This document shows positions 35,726 through 44,313 of a DNA stretch of 64,000 bases, piece after piece (the first letter of the stretch is position 1; the number at the start of each line of letters is the position of its first letter). The stretch spans positions 4,192,501 to 4,256,500 of the forward strand of contig NZ_CP046907.1 of assembly GCF_014083985.1 (NCBI RefSeq). The letters are read 5' to 3'. Below the pieces are notes generated by a model, which was not told the DNA's origin, did not search any database, and saw only the letters and a program-made list of their open reading frames with translations. Source of the DNA: Streptomyces sp. SCUT-3. Lineage in GTDB: Bacteria > Actinomycetota > Actinomycetes > Streptomycetales > Streptomycetaceae. The position numbers were made by a program, and so were the translations under genes.

Positions 35726-37204
35726 CTACCCCGCGGAGCCGTCGTCCGGGGCCGACGCGGCGCTCGGCGTCCGGCCCAGGGGCGACGGGCGGGCATCCGG
35801 GGCCGGGACCCCGTCCCGCCCCGCTGTCCCCGTCCGCGCCACCGCCCGCCGCAGCACCGCCGTGGCCAGGAGCAGGAACGCCGCGCCGACGGCCGGGTAG
35901 AGGGCGGACAGGGCCGCTTCGCCCGCGCCCTGGTGCAGTTCGAGGCGGCCCTCGCCGTGCGGCACCAGCCAGATGCCGAACGAGCAGAACACCAGCCCCG
36001 CGGCCCCCGCGCCCGCCCACCACGCCCGGCTGCGTCGCCGCGCCGCCTCGCGGCCGAGCAGCAGCACCAGCGGCACGCCCCAGACCCAGTGGTGCGACCA
36101 GGAGACGGGGCTGACCAGCAGCGCCGTCACCGCCGCCGTCACCACCGCCCAGGCGTGCCCGTGCGGCAGCGCCGGGCCCGCGGCGGCGGCGCCGACCGCG
36201 ACGGCCAGCCCGCAGGCCGCGACCACCGCGGCGGTGACGGCCCACCACGCGCCGGGGTCACCGGTGTGCAGGGCCCGCGCCAGGACCCCGCGCAGCGACT
36301 GGTTGGCGGTGTCCTCGGCGAACCCCACCCGGCCGGCGGCGAACACCGCCTCGGTCCAGAACCGCCTCGAGTCGGCGGGGAGGGCCAGGACGGCCACCAG
36401 GACCGTCGCGGTGAAGCAGGCCGCCGCCGTCGCCGCGGCCCGCAGCCACGGGTTCCACAGGCGCGGCCCCCGGCCGGACGGCCCGCCCCTCGCGGTGGTC
36501 CCGTCCGGCCCGGCGGCCCCGCCCGGCCCGCGTGCCGCGCGCACGGCGTGCACGATCCCCACCAGGGCCAGGAACAGGGCGAACAGACCCGGCGTCAGCT
36601 TGATGCCTGCCGCGAGCCCGATCCCCGCGCCCGCCCACCGGTGGCCGGGGCGGCGGGTGAGGTCCCACAGCACCAGCACCGCCAGCAGCAGGTTGACCTG
36701 CCCGTAGCGCAGGGTCGTCCACACCGGCTCGCACCACACCGCGAGGGCGGAGACGAGCAGCACGGCGGCGGGCCGCGCCGGTCCGCGGAGTTCCCCGGAC
36801 GGGCCGGCGCGGTCGAGGAGCCGCAGCGACAGGTGCACCAGGGCGACCAGCAGGGCGAGGTTCCCGGCTGTCGCGACGGTGCGCATCGTCCCCGTCCCGA
36901 CCCAGGTCAGGGGCACGAAGAGCAGTGCCGCGAAGGGCGGGTAGGTGGCGGGTAGCTCCGCGTGGGTGGCACGCATCGCGTACAGGTCGCCGCCGGTGCG
37001 AACCGTCCACCCCTCGGCCCGGTAGACCATCAGGTCGATCATCGAGACCTCCGCGGCCCGCTGCGCCGCCCAGAGCCCGGCGAAGGACAGCAGGCACAGC
37101 GCCGCGGCGGCCGGCACGGGCCTGCGGCGGAGGGCGGCGCGGACGCGGCCGGCGGTGAGACCGCGGGCGCGCGCCGGGAAGGTGCGGGACGGTGTCGCGG
37201 TCAC
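35726..37204 (-). CDS. GT87-type polyprenol-phosphate-mannose-dependent mannosyltransferase (DUF2029)
   Basis: A 492-aa polytopic membrane protein of the DUF2029/GT87 type (GT-C fold), which uses polyprenyl-phospho-mannose at the outer membrane face. About ten hydrophobic helices are visible. Family features are the early acidic motif IDLMVYRAEGWTVRTGGDLY, the YPPFAALLFVPLTWVG loop, RYGQVNLLLAVLVLWD, AGIKLTPGLFALFL, and a late SPVSWSHHWVWGVPLVLLL. The start is taken as GTG at 37204, where a TACTGT -10 box ends 6 nt upstream (leaderless type). An open frame upstream of that enters the second tRNA gene and is not credible. The C-terminal tail is Pro/Ala-rich. It lies antisense between two tRNA-Ala genes. 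Acceptor unknown. Confidence 0.83.
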   Translation of the reverse strand: MTATPSRTFPARARGLTAGRVRAALRRRPVPAAAALCLLSFAGLWAAQRAAEVSMIDLMVYRAEGWTVRTGGDLYAMRATHAELPATYPPFAALLFVPLTWVGTGTMRTVATAGNLALLVALVHLSLRLLDRAGPSGELRGPARPAAVLLVSALAVWCEPVWTTLRYGQVNLLLAVLVLWDLTRRPGHRWAGAGIGLAAGIKLTPGLFALFLALVGIVHAVRAARGPGGAAGPDGTTARGGPSGRGPRLWNPWLRAAATAAACFTATVLVAVLALPADSRRFWTEAVFAAGRVGFAEDTANQSLRGVLARALHTGDPGAWWAVTAAVVAACGLAVAVGAAAAGPALPHGHAWAVVTAAVTALLVSPVSWSHHWVWGVPLVLLLGREAARRRSRAWWAGAGAAGLVFCSFGIWLVPHGEGRLELHQGAGEAALSALYPAVGAAFLLLATAVLRRAVARTGTAGRDGVPAPDARPSPLGRTPSAASAPDDGSAG

Positions 37205-37210
37205 GGGGCG

Positions 37211-37216
37211 ACAGTA
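37211..37216 (-). promoter_or_regulatory. -10 element for leaderless GT87 gene
   Basis: On the minus strand TACTGT is followed by CGCCCC and then GTG, the leaderless arrangement. Confidence 0.45.
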
Positions 37217-37248
37217 CCGGGGCGCTGAGGGCCTGACCAGGAACGCGT

Positions 37249-37279
37249 TTGGCAAACGACCCCCTGAGCCGTGTAATGT
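37249..37279 (+). promoter_or_regulatory. Promoter of second tRNA-Ala
   Basis: TTGGCA (37249-37254) and TAATGT (37274-37279), 19-bp spacer, or TGTAAT with 17 bp. The mature tRNA would start about 33 nt after the transcription start. Confidence 0.55.
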
Positions 37280-37318
37280 ATGCGGAGTCGCCGGGGGAAC
37301 CCGGAGGACAAACAACAC

Positions 37319-37391
<73 letters not shown>

Positions 37392-37398
37392 CAGCAGT

Positions 37399-37428
37399 AC
37401 GGGCCGTCCGATTCGTCGGGCGGCCCGT
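37399..37428 (+). terminator. Terminator after second tRNA-Ala
   Basis: 13-bp stem with one T-G wobble (37399-37411 with 37416-37428) closed by a TTCG tetraloop. Confidence 0.8.
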
Positions 37429-37571
37429 AGTCGTTACCCCTCCGTCCGTTCGCCGGCCCGGCACGTCCGGCCGGCCGTTCACCCGGCCGGCCCGTTCTCG
37501 GGCCGTGTTCCGGCCCGTGTCAGGCCCGTGCCGGCTGCCGGACGTGATGCGGCCGCTTTCCGGCATTGCGG

Positions 37572-37577
37572 TACCCT
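37572..37577 (+). promoter_or_regulatory. -10 element of the leuS leader transcript
   Basis: TACCCT (TAnnnT) is followed by six bases and an ATG at 37584, the leaderless arrangement, so the leader peptide would be read from the first base of the mRNA. Confidence 0.5.
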
Positions 37578-37583
37578 GGCGCC

Positions 37584-37622
37584 ATGCGAGCCGTGCGCCT
37601 TGTCCTTACCGGGCCGCGCTGA
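37584..37622 (+). CDS. Putative leuS leader peptide MRAVRLVLTGPR
   Basis: A 12-codon frame, MRAVRLVLTGPR, that would be translated from a leaderless start. Both leucines use CTT, a rare leucine codon in this very G/C-rich genome, so translation should be sensitive to the level of charged leucyl-tRNA. A T-tailed terminator follows 46 bases after the stop and leuS begins 170 bases downstream. The bases ending the peptide (37613-37619) can pair with 37660-37666, just before the terminator, and a hairpin of two CCGGCCGG arms (37629-37636, 37647-37654) lies between. This is the layout expected for ribosome-mediated attenuation. Seen only as pattern; no expression evidence. Confidence 0.55.
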   Translation: MRAVRLVLTGPR

Positions 37623-37668
37623 CCAGTCCCGGCCGGTGACCGATCCCCGGCCGGAGTCGGCGCGGCGT

Positions 37669-37691
37669 CCCCTCCTGTGCGAGGGGTTTTT
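37669..37691 (+). terminator. Attenuator terminator upstream of leuS
   Basis: CCCCTC (37669-37674), 6-nt loop, GAGGGG, then five T and CTGTTT. One of the few T-tailed terminators in the window, placed inside the leuS leader rather than after a gene. Confidence 0.7.
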
Positions 37692-37775
37692 CTGTTTCCC
37701 GGCGCGTCGGCCCCCTTCGGTGCACGCAGGGCTACTGTCGGTATCCGCAGGGCGCGCACGATCGCGATGACACCC

Positions 37776-37792
37776 ATGGAGCTTCGAGGACG

Positions 37793-37796
<4 letters not shown>
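37776..37796 (+). other. Six-codon frame overlapping the leuS start
   Basis: ATG GAG CTT CGA GGA CGA TGA (MELRGR): its stop overlaps the leuS ATG as ATGA, and the GAGGA inside it serves as the leuS ribosome binding site. It also has a CTT leucine codon. It could couple leuS translation to leucyl-tRNA supply, or be chance. Confidence 0.3.
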
Positions 37797-40621
<2,825 letters not shown>

Positions 40622-40622
40622 C

Positions 40623-40655
40623 GGCGCCCCGGCCCGGTGCCCCGCCCGGGGCGCC
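40623..40655 (+). terminator. leuS terminator hairpin
   Basis: Perfect 10-bp arms (40623-40632 with 40646-40655) two bases after the leuS stop. Confidence 0.7.
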
Positions 40656-40716
40656 GGGCCCGGAGCCCCGGGCCCGCGTGCGCACCCGGCACGCCGGCCG
40701 CGACCGCTGCGCGCCC

Positions 40717-40742
40717 GGAGGGGCGGGAACCCCCGCCCCTCC
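40717..40742. terminator. Second hairpin after leuS
   Basis: Perfect 11-bp arms (40717-40727 with 40732-40742) around AACC. Confidence 0.6.
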
Positions 40743-40841
40743 GAGCGCGTTGTCGTCTACGGGCGCGCGGCGCGGTGACGGGCACGCCCGCCCACCGGAC
40801 CCGCCGGCCCACCGGCACCGCGGACCCTGGAGACGGAGCAC

Positions 40842-41603
40842 ATGGAGTACATCCTCGCCGTGATCCTGCTGATCCTCGTGCTCGTCGCCGCGGCGGCCAC
40901 GGTGGCGGCGGTCAAGACCACCAGGGCGGTCAGGCGGAAGGTGGAGCAGACCGTCCCCCAGGCCCGCCGCATGGTCGAGGACACCACGCTCAAGGCCCGC
41001 AGCTACACCCGGCCCGGCGCGGCCGGGGAGATCGCCCAGCTGCGGCTGTCGGTGCGCACCTCGGTCGACTCCACCCGCCAGGTGCTCCGCGCCGCCCTGC
41101 CCGAGGACCCGGCGCTGCACGAGTCGCTCGCCCTCCTGGCCCGCCTGGAGGAGCACGCCGGGGCGCTCGACGCCGAACTGAAGGGCCTGGAGCGCGAGCC
41201 CGACCGGGCCCGGGCCGCCCAGCGCCTGCCCGAACTGCGCGAGCGGGCCGGCCGCATCACCCACGCCGCCGAATCCCTGCGCTGGGCGGTGCGCGACCGC
41301 AGCCGCCGCTTCGCCGCCGACGACCTGGCCTCGCTGAGCGCGCAGATCGAGACCGAGGCGGGGGCGCTGCGCCACTGGGAGCCCACGGAGGGGCGGGAAC
41401 CCGCCGGCGGGCGGACCGCCGGTCCGGCAGGGGCGTCCGGCGCCCCCGGAACGGCGGACGCCCCCGGAGCAGCCGGCGAGGGCGCGTCCCGTCCGGCGAT
41501 CACCGGCGGAGACCCGCTGCGCAAGAGCACCCGGCTCCCCTGGGAGGAGCCCGCCCGCGAACGCGGTGAACAGCGCGACCACCGCCCGCGGAACGGTTCC
41601 TGA
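40842..41603 (+). CDS. Membrane-anchored helical protein of unknown function
   Basis: A 253-aa protein with an N-terminal transmembrane anchor at about residues 4-24 (ILAVILLILVLVAAAATVAAV) and then a mostly helical, charged cytoplasmic region to about residue 180 (RRKVEQTVPQARRMVEDTTL, RLSVRTSVDSTRQVLRAALP, LLARLEEHAGALDAELKGLE, RWAVRDRSRRFAADDLASLS). The last 70 residues are Gly/Ala/Pro-rich and basic. The pattern suggests a bitopic coiled-coil protein. I do not recognise a family with known function. The ATG at 40842 follows GGAG. Genes at this location between leuS and degV are, from memory, common in Streptomyces. Confidence 0.8.
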   Translation: MEYILAVILLILVLVAAAATVAAVKTTRAVRRKVEQTVPQARRMVEDTTLKARSYTRPGAAGEIAQLRLSVRTSVDSTRQVLRAALPEDPALHESLALLARLEEHAGALDAELKGLEREPDRARAAQRLPELRERAGRITHAAESLRWAVRDRSRRFAADDLASLSAQIETEAGALRHWEPTEGREPAGGRTAGPAGASGAPGTADAPGAAGEGASRPAITGGDPLRKSTRLPWEEPARERGEQRDHRPRNGS

Positions 41604-41643
41604 ACACTTTCCGGCGTCCTCGCCGCGGCCCGCGCTGTGTGTC

Positions 41644-41669
41644 GCGGGAGACGCCGGGTAATCTCCCGC
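41644..41669 (+). promoter_or_regulatory. Inverted repeat overlapping the degV -10 box
   Basis: GCGGGAGA (41644-41651) and TCTCCCGC (41662-41669) flank 10 bases. The -10 TAATCT (41659-41664) lies partly in the right arm and ends 7 nt before the ATG. This could be an operator controlling a leaderless promoter, or a terminator hairpin of the upstream gene. Confidence 0.45.
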
Positions 41670-41671
41670 TC

Positions 41672-42520
41672 ATGTCCCGCCATGTCGCCATCGTCACCGA
41701 TTCAACGGCGTACCTCCCGCAGGAGGCCCTGGAGCGCCACCGCATCACGGTGGTCCCGCTGACGGTGGCCGTCGGGGACGGGGTGATGACCGAGGGGGCG
41801 GACGGCGTCACCGCCGCGGTCTCCCGGGCACTGAAGGACAGGCAGCGGGTCACCACTTCCCGGCCCGGCCCGGAGGAGTTCGCCGCCGCCTACCGGGAGG
41901 CGGCGGAGGCCGGCGCCCGCGGGATCGTCTCCCTGCACCTGTCCTCCCGGCTCTCCGGAACCCACGAGGCGGCCGTGGTCGCCGCCGCGAACGCGCCGGT
42001 GCCGGTCCGCGTGGTCGACACCGGCATGGTCGCGATGGCCCTCGGCTTCACCGTCCTCGCCGCCGCGGAGACCGCCGAGGCGGGCGGCTCGGCCGACGAG
42101 GCTGTGGCCGCGGCGGAGCGGCGCGCGGCCGGAACCTCGGCCTTCTTCTACGTCGACACCCTGGACCACCTGCGCCGGGGCGGCCGGATCGGAGCGGCGC
42201 AGGCACTGCTGGGCTCCGCGCTCGCGGTCAAACCGCTCCTCCACCTCGAGGACGGCCGCATCCAGCCGCTGGAGAAGGTACGCACGGCCTCGCGGGCGAT
42301 CGCCAGGCTGGAGGAGATCGTCGTGGAGCGGGCGGCCGACGCGGCGGTGGACGTCGTCGTCTACCACCTGGCGGCACCCGAACGGGCCGGACTGCTGGCC
42401 GAACGCCTGCGCGGACGGCTGCCGGGGCTGAAGGACCTGTACGTCGACGAGGTGGGCGCGGTCATCGGCGCGCACGTCGGGCCGGGACTGCTCGGCGTCG
42501 TCGTCTCCGCCCGGTCCTGA
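41672..42520 (+). CDS. DegV family fatty-acid-binding protein
   Basis: A 282-aa DegV-family protein. The family binds a fatty acid between two domains; in Firmicutes such proteins (FakB) present the fatty acid to the kinase FakA. Motifs: VAIVTDSTAYLP at the N-terminus, TTSRPGPEEF, SLHLSSRLSGTH (hydroxyl residues for the carboxylate head), and YVDTLDHLRRGGRIG. No FakA-like gene is in the window, so the partner is unknown. The ATG at 41672 follows a TAATCT -10 box by 7 nt, consistent with a leaderless mRNA; a longer upstream frame is rejected. The last two codons start an 18-bp tandem repeat. Confidence 0.93.
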   Translation: MSRHVAIVTDSTAYLPQEALERHRITVVPLTVAVGDGVMTEGADGVTAAVSRALKDRQRVTTSRPGPEEFAAAYREAAEAGARGIVSLHLSSRLSGTHEAAVVAAANAPVPVRVVDTGMVAMALGFTVLAAAETAEAGGSADEAVAAAERRAAGTSAFFYVDTLDHLRRGGRIGAAQALLGSALAVKPLLHLEDGRIQPLEKVRTASRAIARLEEIVVERAADAAVDVVVYHLAAPERAGLLAERLRGRLPGLKDLYVDEVGAVIGAHVGPGLLGVVVSARS

Positions 42521-42565
42521 GCCTCCGTTCGGTCCTGAGCCTTCGCCCGGTCCTGAGCCTTCGCC
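42512..42565 (+). repeat. 18-bp tandem repeat spanning the degV stop
   Basis: Three units of CGGTCCTGAGCCTTCGCC type (42512-42529, 42530-42547, 42548-42565). The first contains the degV stop, and since 18 is a multiple of three each copy repeats the stop in frame. Confidence 0.85.
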
Positions 42566-42787
42566 CGCTGGGCCGTACCCGGTCCGTGTTGTGCGGCGCG
42601 GGCGGTGCGGGTGGCGTGGGCGGTGCGTGCCCCGCGCTCTCCCGACGTGTCCCGGGCGTGCCGAGTGCCCCTGTGGACCGAGGCCGTCCCTGATCCGGAT
42701 TCACCCGGAAGAAGTGCGCCTTCGTCCACAGGCTGCGTGTCGTCCCCAGGGAAAACCTGTGATCACCGGCGCCCGCACCCCCGCCCG

Positions 42788-42793
42788 TACCGT
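42788..42793 (+). promoter_or_regulatory. -10 element for leaderless comEA
   Basis: TACCGT (TAnnnT) is followed by six C and the ATG at 42800. The gap 42566-42787 holds no gene. Confidence 0.45.
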
Positions 42794-42799
42794 CCCCCC

Positions 42800-43822
42800 A
42801 TGCGCACCCCACAGCCGCCCCGTTCCCGCGCCCGCCTCCGTGCGGAGGAGGATGCCACCGAGCTGACCAGGCGTCGGGCCGCACGGCTCTTCGAGCCGCC
42901 GCCCCGACGCCCCGGCGGGTCCGGCCGCCCGTCACCGGCCCCGCCGGTCCGCACGGCGCCCCCTTCCGGACCGGAGCCGTCCGTCCCGATGCCCTTGGGC
43001 GCGGAGCTCTTCGGGCCGGGGGCCTCCGCGGAGACGTCCTCCGGTCCTGCGCCCTCCGGTCCGGCTTGCTCCGGGGTAGTGCCGGCCGAGGGCGCCGCTG
43101 CTCCGAAAGCCCTTCCCGGCAGAGCGCGGGTGGCTGACCGGGGCGGGGCCGTACTCAGGAGCCTGCGGCTGTGGCTGGTGCCGCGCTGCGGGATGGAGCC
43201 CCGGTCGGTCGCCGCCCTCGCAGTGGTCCTGGCCGTCGCGGGCGGCCTCGCGCTCCACCACTTCTGGACCGGCCGCCCCCAGCCCGTGCGCGTACCGGCG
43301 CTCACGTCGGGACCGGCAGGGACCGCGCCCTCCCCGGAGCACGGCCCCGCACCGGCCCCGGCGACCGCCCGAAGGACGGTCGTCGTCGACGTGGCGGGGA
43401 AGGTCCGCGACCCGGGGGTGCACCGGTTGCCCCAGGGCTCCCGGGTGACCGACGCGCTGGAGGCCGCCGGGGGAGCGCTGCGCGGAGCGGACACCCGTCC
43501 GCTCAACCTCGCCCGTGTCCTGAACGACGGCGAGCAGATCCTCGTGGGGGCACCTGCCACAGGGGCCGGCGGTGCCGCCCTCCCCGGTGCCGTTCCCGGC
43601 GGGTACGCCGCCGGCGGTACGGCACCGGCGGGACCGGTCAGCCTGAACACGGCGACCGCCGAGCAGTTGGACGCGCTCCCCGGTGTGGGCCCGGTCCTCG
43701 CCCGGCACATCATCGACTTCCGCACGCGCACCGGCGGTTTCCGCTCCGTCGCCCAACTGCGGGAGGTCAACGGGATCGGCGACCGCCGGTTCTCCGACCT
43801 GAAGGACCTGGTGACGCCGTGA
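42800..43822 (+). CDS. comEA: ComEA-like DNA-binding membrane protein
   Basis: In competent bacteria ComEA binds double-stranded DNA outside the membrane and passes it to ComEC; Streptomyces are not known to be naturally competent, so the role here is open. The 340-aa protein has a Pro/Ser-rich cytoplasmic N-terminus of about 130 residues, one transmembrane helix at about 137-155 (ALAVVLAVAGGLALHHFW), an SLBB domain (VVVDVAGKVRDPGVHRLPQG) and a C-terminal helix-hairpin-helix domain (SLNTATAEQLDALPGVGPVLARHI). The ATG at 42800 has a leaderless-type -10 box. An upstream in-frame stretch exists but has no start signal. comEC is downstream after an unusual 474-base gap. Confidence 0.9.
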   Translation: MRTPQPPRSRARLRAEEDATELTRRRAARLFEPPPRRPGGSGRPSPAPPVRTAPPSGPEPSVPMPLGAELFGPGASAETSSGPAPSGPACSGVVPAEGAAAPKALPGRARVADRGGAVLRSLRLWLVPRCGMEPRSVAALAVVLAVAGGLALHHFWTGRPQPVRVPALTSGPAGTAPSPEHGPAPAPATARRTVVVDVAGKVRDPGVHRLPQGSRVTDALEAAGGALRGADTRPLNLARVLNDGEQILVGAPATGAGGAALPGAVPGGYAAGGTAPAGPVSLNTATAEQLDALPGVGPVLARHIIDFRTRTGGFRSVAQLREVNGIGDRRFSDLKDLVTP

Positions 43823-44313
43823 GGAGCCTCCGGGCAGCACGCCGACCGGGCCGTCCCCCCGCCGGACGCGCGGGCCGGTCCCCCGCGGGCGGCCCCGGTA
43901 CCGCACCGCACGGGCCGTACGGGCTGTACGGGCCATATCGCCTCCGGCGCCTTCCGCCCGCCCCGGAACGGCAACCCGCCGACCCCGCCCTGCCGACGGT
44001 CGGCCCCGGGCCGCTCGTCACCGGCTCCGACCGGGCGGCGGCCGGTCCCGCACCGCAACCCACGGCGGTGCTCCACGAGGCCGTGCTCGAAGAGTCCCCG
44101 GAACTCGGCCGGGGCCTGCCGCCCCCCGGAGCCCGGTCACCGGGTGAGAACCCGTCACCGGGCGGGACGCCGGTACCCGGCGGGACCGGTCGGTGCGGGA
44201 CCGGTCGGTGCGGGGCCGGTCGGTGCGGGGCCGGTCGGTGCGGGGCCGGTCGGTGCGGGGCCGGTCGGTGCGGGGCCGGGGCGGGTGAGAACGGAGATGA
44301 CACGGAGAGCTGA
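43819..44313 (+). CDS. Doubtful 164-aa frame bridging comEA and comEC
   Basis: A frame that starts with GTG overlapping the comEA stop (GTGA) and ends 17 bases inside the proposed comEC start. The product is low-complexity, rich in Pro, Gly, Arg and Ala, and ends with six Gly-Arg-Cys-Gly-Ala or similar units from the 15-bp repeat at 44188-44277. Third-position G/C is raised but lower than in neighbouring genes. The overlap at both ends suggests translational coupling, but I know of no homologue. It may instead be an expanded spacer without coding role. Confidence 0.3.
   Translation: MRSLRAARRPGRPPAGRAGRSPAGGPGTAPHGPYGLYGPYRLRRLPPAPERQPADPALPTVGPGPLVTGSDRAAAGPAPQPTAVLHEAVLEESPELGRGLPPPGARSPGENPSPGGTPVPGGTGRCGTGRCGAGRCGAGRCGAGRCGAGRCGAGAGENGDDTES
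44188..44277 (+). repeat. 15-bp tandem repeat, six copies, before comEC
   Basis: Six units of GGTCGGTGCGGGGCC (first with A for G) in perfect head-to-tail order, ending about 20 bases before the comEC start. No spacers, so not CRISPR. Confidence 0.95.

Noticed and set aside
37392-37792. T-box riboswitch for leuS
   Set aside because: I find no T-box antiterminator consensus or specifier-loop arrangement; the leader peptide with CTT codons fits better.
44188-44277. Possible CRISPR array
   Set aside because: Repeats of 15 bp are directly adjacent with no unique spacers and no cas genes are present; the same holds for the 18-bp arrays.
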